A stretch of DNA of 64,000 nt, from positions 4,232,576 through 4,296,575 of the forward strand of contig NC_053115.1 in NCBI RefSeq assembly GCF_010015445.1. The letters are read 5' to 3'. Source of the stretch: Perca fluviatilis (Eukaryota > Chordata > Actinopteri > Perciformes > Percidae). The notes below the pieces were generated by a model. It was not told the DNA's origin, searched no databases, and was given only the letters and a program-made list of their open reading frames with translations. A program made the position numbers and the translations under genes. How positions within the stretch are numbered: the stretch's first letter is position 1; each line of letters opens with the position of its first letter. Positions 26,040 through 37,022 of the stretch are shown here, in pieces.

Positions 26040-26585
26040 TTTTGGACTTAGCATCAGTGACGTCACCCATTAGTTTGTGGACTGCTGATTGAGTTTGACA
26101 ATATGGCTTTCGCCATCTTTGTTCTTTGAAACTGGAATTGACGATTTTTTGACGAGAGGGTGGAGCTCAGGAGGATGACGCAGCGGCCAAGCCGGGGTTG
26201 TTTATGGTTTCATGCTGCTGTGCTAAGCTAAATGCTAAAGGGGGAGCTTTACAGGCGGGTAAACACTGACCTCCGTGTACTGCCGCCATTCATCTGCATG
26301 TCTGGCAGTACCAAAAATCTGCAGACTTTCCCTTAAGTTATCAGCTAACGCTAGCTAGCATGGTTGGCCGAATGCTGAACAAGACATTTTTAGGCGACCA
26401 AAATGTTACAAATCACTTTGATGAAGTGAAAACACACAGTGAGAGGGTCAAAGTTTAAGATGAAAACAAGTTGAGGTGTATGTTAATGTCCCCAGTGTTA
26501 GCATGGTTAGCATCGCAAAGCCTCTGTCCTGATTGGCAGGTCCTAAAGCATCCCCTGCTTTATCGTCTATTTCAAAATAAATGGA
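26040..26585. repeat. Dispersed repeat copy B (uninterrupted)
   Basis: Aligns with the interrupted copy at 15190-16855. It includes actgccgccattcatctgc and catcccctgctttatcg. Confidence 0.7.
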
Positions 26586-27111
26586 AACCATAATTTACAA
26601 AATGAACACCATGCTGTATTGGAGAAGACTTGAAACTAGCTATTAAGACCATAAACTCATTATGAAAGTCTTAATTAAGTTAATAAATCAAGCGTGAAGT
26701 AGGGTCATTTTCTCATCGACTTCTACTGTATATGAAACAGACTTCTTTTTGGAGCCAGTGGAGTCGCCCCCCTGCTGGAAATGAGATGTAATGCAGCTTT
26801 AAGGCACTTCAGCATCCACTTTTCAGACCCAGCATTATTTTTACAGTCTTTGATGAGCCACACTCTGAAGTTAATTTGCTGCAGTTGATCCTGCATAAAC
26901 ACATATTTTGTTCTGATGTTACTACAACTGTCTACATATGCATTTATGACACACACTGAAGCACCAACAAGCACTAATCATTAATAATTTTCCGCCATAT
27001 AGTGTAAACCGTGTGTTGTAGCCGGTTCCAGCCCCTCCTAACAGCCATCCTAAATGAACCTATAACAGATACAACAAGATACATGTTTTTACCAGTATGC
27101 CAGATGTCAAA

Positions 27112-27162
27112 TTAATGACTCGTTCCTCCAGGACACAACTCCTTCTGCACCCACTTGGCAAA
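27112..27162 (-). CDS. Putative last coding exon of unrecognised - strand gene
   Basis: It follows a good acceptor (cactctttag) and encodes F-A-K-W-V-Q-K-E-L-C-P-G-G-T-S-H before TAA. No canonical AATAAA stands out in the 250 bases downstream on this strand. Confidence 0.45.
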   Translation of the reverse strand, partial: FAKWVQKELCPGGTSH

Positions 27163-27970
27163 CTAAAGAGTGAGACACAACACCTTTACAACAACATTTA
27201 CTTTTAGCAGTAAATATTCTATATACTGTACGTCTGTTCTTGTGTGTCTTTACTTGCCTGTTTTGGTCGGTGGCGAGGGCTGAATCTCGCATGTGTTGCT
27301 CCTTAAGAAACTCTTCGCTGCGCTTCAGACCCTCTAATTCACACCAGTTGCTGCGTGGGACCTCTGGGCTCTGTAAAAAAACATTATTCAGTCATATCAC
27401 TAACTGTGTCACATCAGACGCAAGCACAACTGATTTGTGTTCTGATAACGTTAACTTACCAGGACAAGCTGAAGATCTGAAAACCTTGTTAATTCTGTCC
27501 TCAATCAAAGAATAGGTTCCATATTTGGCCCAGTGGCCAGGTGAGTCTGATCTATGGATGTCAAAAACAGTTTAATTCAGATTTTGTCCATATGCTTCCA
27601 GTGAATTTTTTTTTTTTTGCATATAATGCGCCTCACAAAATAAGAACTGTATTCTTAATATGTAACCTATGTTGCATGCATGACCACATGAGCCTCATGT
27701 TTAGTAATTATAAAAATTATCTTAATATTTATTTGTATTCATATCTATTTAATTCCATAGACTCACACCAATTGTCCAGTTTTAATCTTGCCTTAAATGC
27801 TAAATTCTCTTCTCATGTGTTTATTCCTCAGCGGTCTACAACTAGTTATTACCCTCAATCAGAGCACGGAGGATAAAAGTCTCTAGCATCTTGATGACTG
27901 GCGCAGGCGGCAGTGAGAGAACACGTTTGTTAATGGCCCGCTCTTTGCTCAATCTGCTCCATCCGAACAT
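27112..27970 (-). CDS. Unrecognised small protein, four-exon model, 121 aa
   Basis: I do not recognise this protein. On the - strand four segments join in frame: 27970-27853 (ATG at 27970), 27546-27460, 27363-27254 and 27162-27112 (TAA at 27114-27112), 366 bases in total. Split codons are GAG-G|AC and CCT-G|AG; the third junction is phase 0. Signals seen are donors gtaata, gtaagt and gtaaag, and acceptors atcag, cccag and ctttag. The predicted N-terminus (M-F-G-W-S-R-L-S-K) is basic and would suit a mitochondrial presequence. The middle contains G-H-W-A-K-Y-G-T-Y and the third exon is charged and helix-prone. A ttggcag acceptor seven bases before the ATG suggests an upstream non-coding exon. 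Weak points: at exons 2 and 3 the in-frame acceptor is the second AG, 5 and 8 bases after the first; one donor could instead be a GC donor. It may be a chance chain of open segments. Confidence 0.5.
27254..27363 (-). CDS. Putative third coding exon of unrecognised - strand gene
   Basis: The 110-base segment encodes E-V-P-R-S-N-W-C-E-L-E-G-L-K-R and then a charged stretch ending D-Q-N-R-Q. The in-frame acceptor (gagcccag) is 8 bases after a stronger tttttttacag site, which would put the reading out of frame. Confidence 0.48.
27460..27546 (-). CDS. Putative second coding exon of unrecognised - strand gene
   Basis: This 87-base segment encodes D-S-P-G-H-W-A-K-Y-G-T-Y through R-S-S-A-C-P and ends at a consensus gtaagt donor. 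Only the frame set by the first exon is open across it. Confidence 0.5.
27853..27970 (-). CDS. Putative first coding exon of unrecognised - strand gene
   Basis: This segment gives 39 codons from an ATG with A at -3, plus one base. The reading includes L-S-L-P-P-A-P-V-I-K-M-L-E. It is more GC-rich than its flanks and ends at a weak gtaata donor. Confidence 0.48.
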
Positions 27971-29005
27971 CCTGCGCTGCCAAACCAGACAGGTCAGCCA
28001 GTAACAAGACAAGCTGACACACTGACAAACACAGACGAGGCATTATCACCCTTGTTTGCCCAATTTGCAAAGTTGTATTAAGCCAAATGGGTTCAGATGT
28101 GGTTTGTGAGTCACTGTTTTGAATTAATCTAAGTGGAAAGTTTCATTTTGTACAGCCTGGGGGCAAAAAGGTGATCGAGGCATTAAGCTTTTGTTTATCT
28201 CCCAAGGTAACGGTTTTGGATTTAACTGGGGCCGTAATGCTTGCGCTTGTGCAGCTTATTCTCAAAGACAGATTAAATATGTGTGCAGAGGCAAATACAG
28301 AAGAAACACAGCATGGGTTAGGTCTATGTAGGGTTCACCTGAGTCTTTTAAAGTCTTGATTTCACCACATATTATTCTTATAAAACAGTCCGCTGACCGA
28401 GAATCGGTGCCACGGGGCAGGGCAGCTCTGTCCCCTACAGTACCGCCCGCGCTAATGGAGATTCCAGAGTTCGACACCACCCACTTCCCTTCTCTCTTCA
28501 GAGTTCATGTTTGTCCTGCAAATCACTGCGCTGTATCCCTCAGATAACCCCGCAGGCTGAGGCCCTTGTGAAGCTCACTCCTCTCTTCAAGCCTGTGGAA
28601 CAGTGCACTACAGGCAATAGTTTCTCTTTTTTGCAGAAGAAGGTATATTTCTGTGCTGTTAGTAAGAAGACAGGCTGTTTTCACGAACCACCGTACATAC
28701 TGTAAAGCTATGAAAAGTAAAGCACTGTTATCCATATTCCAAGTAGTTATTGCTGTATGCACCAAATTGACTGCTGTAAAAGAACGCTGTGGGCCGTGTA
28801 GGGACGTTGTTGGGTTGAATGGTCGGGTCATAGATCACAGCACTGTCAAGCCAGCGGAGTTTGCTTCCCGGGAGAAAACAAAAGACTTTCAGCCAGGAAA
28901 TATGCCTTCGTTCCTCAGGAGTGTTTTAATCCAAACCCCGATCTTTTTCCTAAACGTACCTAGTTGTCTTGTTGCCTAAACTTAGTAACTTAGCAAACCA
29001 TTGAG

Positions 29006-29312
29006 CAGCACGGTGGCCCAATGGTTAGCACTGTGGCCTCACAGCAAGAAGGTTCTGGGTTTGAATCCAGGTCGTTCCGGGGCCTTTCTGTGTGGAGTTT
29101 GCATGTTCTCCCCATGTTTGCTCCGGTTTCCCCCACCATCTAAAAACATGTACTAAGTTCTCCAGTCAGTGCCCTTGATCAAGGCACTGGCTCAGATCTG
29201 GAGTTGGTCCCCGGGCGCTGTGATTGGCTGCCCACTGCTCCCTTGAGGGATGGGTTAAATGCAGAGAATGAATTTCGCTACAAATATGTGACAATAAAAT
29301 ACCTTTACATGA
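29006..29312 (+). mobile_element. tRNA-derived SINE
   Basis: An A-box-like tggcccaatgg at about 29022 and a B-box-like ggtttgaatcc at about 29058 mark a tRNA-like head. It is followed by the conserved gtgtggagtttgcatgttct body seen in fish SINEs. No target duplication was identified. Confidence 0.75.
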
Positions 29313-29321
29313 TGCTCACTT

Positions 29322-29470
29322 TTTTGTCGGCTAAACTCAACTAGCAACGGCCCCTGAAAAGAACTGTCACATCACGGTGCTCTGTAGCCAGCTCCCAGTA
29401 ACCTTTTGTCGGCTAAACTCAACTAGCAACGCCGCTGATATCACCGACAGCTCACGGAGCTCTGTCATGT
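29322..29470. repeat. Short duplication, 82-bp period
   Basis: ttttgtcggctaaactcaac followed by tagcaacg occurs at 29322 and again at 29404, with related sequence after each copy. Confidence 0.7.
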
Positions 29471-29867
29471 GACCAGCCGGCGGTCGCCTATTTTCGTAGG
29501 ATATCATACAAAGTGTTGTGCGTACATTTCCGTACGATATCATACGAACCCGTTCATGACGATAAAAATCAGGGATGCTGCACTGATGCTCAGTTCAGTC
29601 ACTTTAACAAATAGGCAACAACACAAAAACATAAAGTACAAAAAGGTTTCCTGTATATACAATATACAGAATTTTACACAATACTACAGCAGCAATCTCT
29701 AAAAATAAATAAAAAATTAAGCCGAGTTATTGCACAGGGAAAGATAATCAATATATCAACATTGCTACTGAATCTACGGCCGGGCTTTGCGGAGTACATG
29801 ATGGTCAAAGATAGCCGTCAAGGGGGTCTGTGTCTTTGACCATGTATTCATTTCTATTCATGCAAAT

Positions 29868-30840
29868 GACCCCACCCAATTGAACCAACTGGGCAAACTA
29901 GAGGACTGCCTATCCGAAATTAAGAGATGGATGTGCAGAAACCTTTTACTGTTGAATGCTGATAAAACAGAGCTCCTGGTAGTAAGGCCTTCCAAGTGCA
30001 AGAACTCACAAGAACTTATAGTGCGCATAGATGGTTGCGACATCACTGAGAGCAAAACTGTTAAAAACCTTGGTTTTATTTTCAACTCTCAGCTAAACTT
30101 CCGAGATCACATTAAGTCTGTTACAAAAAACGCTTTCTACCATCTGAGCAGTATTGCAAAGATTAGACCGATTTAAACAAAGCGTGATGCAGAGACTCTG
30201 ATTCATGCCTCTGTGTCTTCTAGGCTAGACTACTGCAATGCCCTGTTTTCCGGCCTCCCTGCATGTTCACTTAGAAGCCTGCAGCTCGTCCAAAATGCAG
30301 CAGCCAGGAGATATGACCACATAACTCCTGTCTTAACCTCACTCCACTGGCTACCCATACAGGCAAGAGTGGATTTTAAAATCCTTCTTTTAACCTTAAT
30401 ATCGCTGAATGGCCTTGCGCCCTTATACCTAGCCGAATTTATTAACCCCTATACCCCCGCACGACCACTCCGCTCCCTGGGTACCAACCTTTTAGAAATT
30501 AGAAAAAGCCACCGTGCCTGTTCTTATCGAACATCATACCTCTGGAATAAACTTCTGTTATATGTCAGAGAAACCAGCTCTATCACCACTTTTAAATCAA
30601 AACTCAAAACATTTATTTTTTCCAAACATTATGGAGCATTATTATGACTTCCTCTATTTTATGTTTTTACCCTTGTACCACTCTTTAATTTGTTTTTATG
30701 TGTGTATATACCCGCAATGATTTTGGATGTATTTTGTATTTTAATCCTAACTTTTTACTGAATTCCCTGTTGTACAGTGTTTTGAGACCATGTCTTATGG
30801 TGATATTGCACTTGAAATAAATTTGAATTGAAATTGAATG
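29868..30840 (+). mobile_element. L2-like LINE, 3' part of reverse transcriptase ORF, degenerate
   Basis: The frame shows I-K-R-W-M-C-R-N-L-L-L-L-N-A-D-K-T-E, then after a TAA at 30174-30176 continues in the same frame with S-S-R-L-D-Y-C-N-A-L-F-S-G-L-P and L-H-W-L-P-I, ending at 30647. These are hallmark segments of L2-type reverse transcriptases. It is 5' truncated with a small deletion at the stop, and the tail ends in aattgaaattgaat. Confidence 0.88.
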
Positions 30841-31408
30841 TATTCACATCTCCTGTGTATCATTAACTACAGAGGAGCTGTACCTCAGCGTCTTTTGTTC
30901 TGCAGGAAATAGGAATTTGCAGTTGAGCTGGTGCCAGAAGTTAATTGCAACATGCTGCACACAGTCGTTCACAGAGAGGAAGATATTTCCAAACCCTTCA
31001 GTCAGTGATGGGACATTTTTTCCCCCCAAATATTATATTTATACTTTCAATACGTCTGTATATAGTTAGTCTGGAAGTCATTTCATGCATTTATTCACCG
31101 AAACGTTTCAGCCAGAACACTGACAGAACATTCCAGAAATGAAGTATCTCCATTGTGTTTCACTGTGGTTAAATTCATAACTGGAGTTGGACTCAGAGTT
31201 GTGCATTGCATTGTGATACTGCTACCTAACATAGTGCATTAGAAACAGTGTCCTAAAAAGCACAGTTGGGATCCATATGTAAAAGTCAGGTTGTGCAGAT
31301 TATTTGCGTGATAATCATTTCAGTTGCAACCAAACAGGCTACCGGTGACCTGTGTGTGTACTGCTCAGCAGGTGGAGGTGGTATTTGATATGCTCTTGCC
31401 CTGTGTAA

Positions 31409-32471
31409 TGGTGCGTTCTTTATGTCCACCGAAGTTGATCTACGAGTCGTTTTCCGGAGTTATGAACCGGAAGTTACAAAAAGAACGCCCCCCGAGGTCG
31501 TATTTACGACTCGTCAAGTCGTCTGAACTCAGAGGACCCCGAGCTCACTTTCAAAGATGGCTACGTCGTGCATCACACGTAGTAAACATTGTGGTTTTCT
31601 AAAATTTTAAGCACTTTTGTCGTTGTTGTAACCAAATGAAAAAGTCGTACACATAGCGCTGTATACTGCTACCTATAGGCATGTCTCTACAGTCTTATTA
31701 GGAGTTAAACATAGCGCTGTATACTGCTACCTATAGGCATGTCTCTACAGTCTTATTAGGAGTTAAACATAGTGCTGTATACTGCTACCTATAGGCATGT
31801 CTCTACAGTCTTATTAGGAGTTAAACATAGCGCTGTATACTGCTACCTATAGGCATGTCTCTACAGTCTTATTAGGAGTTAAACATAGTGCTGTATACTG
31901 CTACCTATAGGCATGTCTCTACAGTCTTATTAGGAGTTAAACATAGCGCTGTATACTGCTACCTATAGGCATGTCTCTACAGTCTTATTAGGAGTTAAAC
32001 ATAGCGCTGTATACTGCTACCTATAGGCATGTCTCTACAGTCTTATTAGGAGTTAAACATAGCGCTGTATACTGCTACCTATAGGCATGTCTCTACAGTC
32101 TTATTAGGAGTTAAACATAGCGCTGTATACTGCTACCTATAGGCATGTCTCTACAGTCTTATTAGGAGTTAAACATAGCGCTGTATACTGCTACCTATAG
32201 GCATGTCTCTACAGTCTTATTAGGAGTTAAACATAGCGCTGTATACTGCTACCTATAGGCATGTCTCTACAGTCTTATTAGGAGTTAAATACCGCCTAAT
32301 TAGTTATTTTGTAGCTTGTGCAGCTGAAATTGGCTAGAGACGCTCGGTTGCTATATGACAACAATGGCGAGTCTTGAGCAGTAGCCTACCTGCGGTTATT
32401 CGTTTTTCGACATGGATGTGACGTCACACTCGAGCTACTAGTCGCGATTACAAGACAAAAAGAACGCACCA
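31409..32471. mobile_element. PIF-Harbinger-like MITE containing a satellite array
   Basis: Inverted ends tggtgcgttcttt and aaagaacgcacca are flanked by TAA at 31406-31408 and 32472-32474, the Harbinger target. About 240 bases of unique sequence precede the 58-bp array and about 180 follow it. Confidence 0.85.
31652..32289. repeat. 58-bp satellite, eleven nearly identical units
   Basis: Units start every 58 bases from 31652 (catagcgctgtatactgcta...). The only difference I see is cg/tg in units 3 and 5. Such homogeneity points to recent expansion or an assembly-sensitive array. Confidence 0.97.
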
Positions 32472-33042
32472 TAATGCATCATTAGGGGGCTAATGTGCCA
32501 CATCCTGTCTTTTGTGTGTTCTTTGGAGGCAAAAATTCTGCATTCACAGTCAAAAAAACAAAACAAAACCAGGATATACTGTAGAATACATTTGTCCTCT
32601 AATCACAGGAGGCCCACAAACACATTACATAACAGGGCAAAGAAGCGTTATGTTTATTGCAATTAATTCCTAAGTATGCTTCAAACAAAGTGCTTGTTGG
32701 ATTGCCCCTCCCTCCCCCCAAACCTTTCCAACATTGGAAATGGCAGGGGCTGTATCCGACTTTTTCTTAAAACAGAAAATTACACAATCACGCCCAGTTC
32801 CAACAGCCACTGGACAGGTGTACAGTGGTGAGGAAGTGGTTAGGATTTGAAAATCACTCTTTTTTTCATTCTATTTTCATCGTGTGTTCAGCTGACAACA
32901 CAAGGAGAGACCACCCTTCTCTTTTTACCTCTTGATCACACTCTGATCTAACGTAGGTCCATTCTAAAAGCTTTGGGACTGATGGGTTAGTAAACAGGGA
33001 CCGGTATGTTGCTTGCAAGCTTGCTCCTATACAAGTCATCTC

Positions 33043-33845
33043 TAATCTCGCATTCCACACTGTGGAGTAAGGTCTGGCTACACCACTGATACATTCTGGG
33101 ATAGGAGGAAAAAAAAAACGTTCTGGGTTGTGGGTGCATTTCTTTAAACCAATCACAATCGTCTTGGGCGTAAGCTCCGGACGCAGCCACGGTGGCTCTG
33201 CAAAATAGTCTCGGGAAGGAACTTGTTTTGGTGGAGCATTTACACCCCGCAACAGAAAACGCCCCATACAATTTTAAATGAAGTTAACTGATCACACAAT
33301 ACAGTAACGTGAGATATTTAAATCAGCTGATACATGGTTAAACCTCATTAGCTCTTACAAGTGTATCTCCGTGTGTACTTCGTCCACAGCAATCTCCACC
33401 AATCGCCTCCGAAAACGTGCCAGTTAGAGAGGAAATGTCCTAAACATTTTCTTTGTAAATCTTTACAATAATTTCCCAAAAGAACCAAGCAGGCCTGTAT
33501 TGTTACACGATCCAAATTGTCTTCAGAACTTGCCATTTTCTTTTTAAGATGATTTTTTGGGGGGCTTTTTTCCCTTTATTACAAATGCCAGTGGATAGAT
33601 ATGAAAGGGGGAGAGAGATGGGGGATGACACGCAGCAAAGGGCAGCAGGTCGGATTTGAACTGCCGCCGCTGCAGGACTCAGCCTACATGGGGCGAATGC
33701 TCTTACTGGGTGAGCTAGAGGCGCCCCAAAACTTGCCATTTTCAGCGTGTAGCTTGCTAGCTCAAAGATTTGTAGTTGTTTCCCATTGCGAAGGGATTTT
33801 GAGAACGGCAACGGACATCCGACAGGCTTTGTTGATCCAGACTAA
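33043..33845. mobile_element. Decayed DNA element of the tagtctcgc family, interrupted by a SINE
   Basis: Starts taatctcgcattcc and ends near gatccagactaatg. Much of it is also present at 60640-60929 plus 62029-62215, where an hAT-like element interrupts it. No TSD could be confirmed. Confidence 0.6.
33541..33729 (-). mobile_element. tRNA-derived SINE with 14-bp target duplication
   Basis: aacttgccattttc occurs at 33527-33540 and 33730-33743. On the - strand the head begins ggggcgcctctagctcaccc (A-box-like tagctcaccc...) with a B-box-like gttcaaatcc, and the tail is A-rich. The related copy at 62029-62215 lacks this insert. Confidence 0.85.
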
Positions 33846-33849
33846 TGTA

Positions 33850-34762
33850 ACTATGTTGTTTTCTGTTGACTGAAGCTAAACAGCTAATGTACTTCCAGAA
33901 CTTTTTACTTGGTACAAAAACATTTATTCCAGCTGCTCAAATGATATATGTTTTAAGTACATCTTGCACATGCTATATAACATGAGCTCACTTTCTTCAA
34001 GCTCCAGCTGTTATGGAGAAGACAGCGATAGTGATAGTGATAGAAATTTCCAGCCAAACCAGAAACAAAAGTAATCTTAAGATTTTTCCATTTTCCTGTA
34101 GACTTAACTTTTCCTAGAAATGCGTTGAACCAATCCCAACCCTTCCTGAGCAATCTTTATTTCGGCACAGTATGTGTCGCTCACATGTCATGTACAGTAT
34201 TAAGACAAAAGTTAGAGCCAATTTCCAAGTCCAACTCAAAAACCGCCATTTTTTTGAGGTCCCTGCCAAGCCTGACTTCAATAAACCATACAGAGAGAGA
34301 CCCCAGTGAGTCTTGAGCCAGATGCTCCCCGGTGACCCCACACATGAAGCCTGACTCCCCGAGGTCTCCTGGGCTATTTCAAAGCCTTGTCTGCTTCTGG
34401 CAGCTTTCCTCAGAGATCACACTGGGATTCTACAAATCTCACCCATGCGTTGCCGAGTCCCACTCAGTGTTTTATAGCGAGGCTGAGCCTGATCCTGTTA
34501 TGCGCATGCAAAATCCAAGTTTCTTCACTACACCATGGCAACGCCTCTCTGATCTTGTTATCCTACACATGTCATCTGCGCGACTTCAGACAAAACTGCA
34601 GTTAACTCCAGGGAGGCCGTGCTGTCACAGCACAAAGTCTATTTTTGTATCTGAAAAATAAGGCCCACCGTACAGCAGATCAAATGAAAAAAATTGTAGG
34701 CCTCTAAGCAAGTTTTGACATGTCCTTCCACTGCCCTCACCATTCAGAATGTGAGTCATCTC
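33850..34762. other. Intergenic, no gene recognised
   Basis: Moderately GC-rich sequence around 34320-34660 with an open frame of 109 codons, but no recognisable domain or clear splice structure. Confidence 0.4.
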
Positions 34763-34797
34763 CAGTGGTGGAAGAAGTGTTCAGATCCTTTACTTAA

Positions 34798-35419
34798 GGC
34801 TACATTTACATTGCTACGTTTTGGTTTTTAAGGGCAGTTTTGAGCCAAAAGTGAACTCCAGTAGAAGAACTAATGTCCATTCAAACTAAAAAGCCCAAAC
34901 CGCATATCTCATCAACATTCTCGTATACTGGGCATACGCGTGCCGGTGTAGTTAGTAGCTTTTCTCAGACAATGAGACGTCATGACCAATACGACCCAAT
35001 CAGGGGGAGAACGTTGGCGTCAGTGTCGGTGTTGCCAAAGGTCTCCGTTAGCGGCCGTTGAGACTGCAACACAACCCCGGAGATTCAAAACCAAAACGGG
35101 GTCAGAAGTGCTTTGAAATGTCTCCGGTTTAGGGGATCGGAAGCGCCAGAGGAGGGTGAATGCGAGGTGTAAACGTAGAAAAAGATATTTGTTTTTAAAC
35201 CAAAACGTAGCGATGTAAATGTAGCAGAGGTGTATAGTCCAGGTGCCAGAAAGTAAAAATCCTGCCATGTTTTTGGATCTGCCTCTACATCTAGAACAGG
35301 TGTTTTCACTAACGAGTTCATCTACCTGGTAGAGGAGCTGGTTTAGTGATGGTTGGGACAGCTGCTGGACAGGATTTCTACTTTCTGGCACCTGGACTAT
35401 ACACCTCTGAAATGTAGCC
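34798..35419. mobile_element. PIF-Harbinger-like MITE, middle of a triple nest
   Basis: Inverted ends ggctacatttacattgctac and the complementary gtaaatgtagcc (split by the inner insert), with TAA at 34795-34797 and 35420-35422. Removing it restores tttacttaagtaaaagtac, as in related copies. Confidence 0.88.
35225..35409. mobile_element. 185-bp hAT-like MITE, innermost of a triple nest
   Basis: Nearly perfect inverted ends of about 30 bases (cagaggtgtatagtccaggt / complement). Flanked by aaatgtag at 35217-35224 and 35410-35417 (perfect). Confidence 0.93.
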
Positions 35420-36367
35420 TAAGTAAAAGTACTAATACCACACTGTAAAAATACTCTGTTACAAGTAAAAGTCCTGCATTGAAAATGTTACTAAAGTCAA
35501 AGTATGTAAGTATCATCAGGAAAATGTACTTAAAATGTGTTAAAAGTAAATGTGCTCAATGCAGAAAAATCCAAACAGTTCGGTCAATTTACTAAGTGTT
35601 TAATGGTCTAATCATTTCAGCTGCACTTTGAGGCAGTTATATTGTTGGGTAGTTTAATTAATAATAAAACATTATATTCTATAAACTACGTGTTTTGTGT
35701 GCAAAAATCTTAATTTGTAAAGTAACTAAAGTTGTCAGATTAATGTAAAAAGTAAATTTGTCTCTGAAATGTAGTAGAGTAGAAGTAGAAAGTGGCATGA
35801 AAAGAAAAGACTCAAGTAAAGTACAAGTACCTCAAATTTGTAAGTACAGTGCTTGAGTAAATGTATGTAGTCACATTCCACCACTGGTCCTCTCTATTGT
35901 TTTACCTCGTCTCTCATCTCTGGCTGAAAGCCGCCCCCCCCGGCAGTGGTCTTATCTGCGATCAGAGCCGATCTGTTTATCACACCGCTGACCAACACTT
36001 CACCCCAGGCCTTGAGAGTGCCTCATTAGGACCTTCAATACTGCTGGGAGGGGGCCAGACTGCTGATCAGGTCACTCCGCTCCAACATGTTGAGTGAATC
36101 CATTCAAACATCTAGCATGCCACAATTTATCCCACTCACACTCCCTACACTCTTTGAACTCAGATGTCCTCTGGAGGTGCTGCGTCGGCCCGGATTTATG
36201 ACGCCTCTCCAAAGGGGCCGCTTCAAATAAAGGAAGGACACGTCGTGAACGTGTGATACAAGATTGGTCTCAAGTCGTAAAGTTGCTCACTCTTCTGGCA
36301 TTTGCTGGATTCCTGCTCGCTCTAAAAGTGAAATATATGATAGGATGAACTCTTTCTTTACCACATG

Positions 36368-37014
36368 CAGTGTTGTAATGTAACAAAGTACAAATACTTC
36401 ACTACTGTACTTAAGTAGAATGTTTACGTATCTGTACTTTACTTCGTTATTTATATTTCTGGAAACTTATACTTTTAATCCACTACATTTCCCCTGAGCA
36501 TCTTAGTTACTCGTTACTACAAAATAAAATCAGAAGAAATTTATTACACTGAAAAAAAGGAAGTTTGGCAAATCATTGCTCCTAAATTGCCAAGATAATG
36601 CACGCTCCATTCCAGTTGGTGACGTGATGCCTGTTTGTGGCCAAGCGGCAAAAAAAACAAACAAAAACATAGGCAAAAACTAAAGAAGAAGAGGAGGAAG
36701 CATAATGACTGATAGTGTCATGGAAGCACCTGGTGCAGGCTCTGCCGCCATGGTAACAGACGATGACCAACGACAGTGGTGATGAAGATAACGTTACACA
36801 CCTTTGGCCATAAAGTTCATAATCAAAGTTTTTTTTTTACTTTTACTTCTAATACTTGAGTACATTTAATATCAGAAAATTGCTATGGATACTTAAGTAC
36901 TGTTAATATCAGACACTTTAAGACTTTTACTCAAGTAATATTCTAAAAGGAAACTTTAACTTCAAGTCATTTTCTGGTAAGATACTTGTACTTTTACTCA
37001 AGTATTGCTTTCTG
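36368..37014. mobile_element. hAT-like element with perfect 8-bp TSD
   Basis: Flanked by accacatg at 36360-36367 and 37015-37022. Ends cagtgttgtaatg and gctttctg. The interior (tacttgagtaca motifs) is related to 34763-35886. Confidence 0.82.
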
Positions 37015-37022
37015 ACCACATG

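Larger units (their letters stand above)
34763..35886. mobile_element. hAT-like element, outermost of a triple nest
   Basis: Ends cagtggtggaa and ttccaccactg are inverted. Flanks gtcatctc (34755-34762) and gtcctctc (35887-35894) match at 7 of 8. Interior is the ttgagtaaatgtac-type repeat. Confidence 0.85.

Noticed and set aside
31652..32289. Regular repeats that might suggest a CRISPR array
   Set aside because: The units are head-to-tail without spacers, in a vertebrate MITE; it is a satellite. The same holds for 23415-23736.
34332..34661. 109-codon open frame in moderately GC-rich sequence
   Set aside because: It has no recognisable domain or supporting splice pattern. It could be a conserved non-coding segment, but nothing in the sequence alone shows it.
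33034..34762. A 9-base match (agtcatctc) left of 33043 and at 34754, suggesting a 1.7-kb 9-bp-TSD element
   Set aside because: The right match is the left flank of the hAT-like element at 34763, and the preceding bases do not form the expected end. It is a coincidence.
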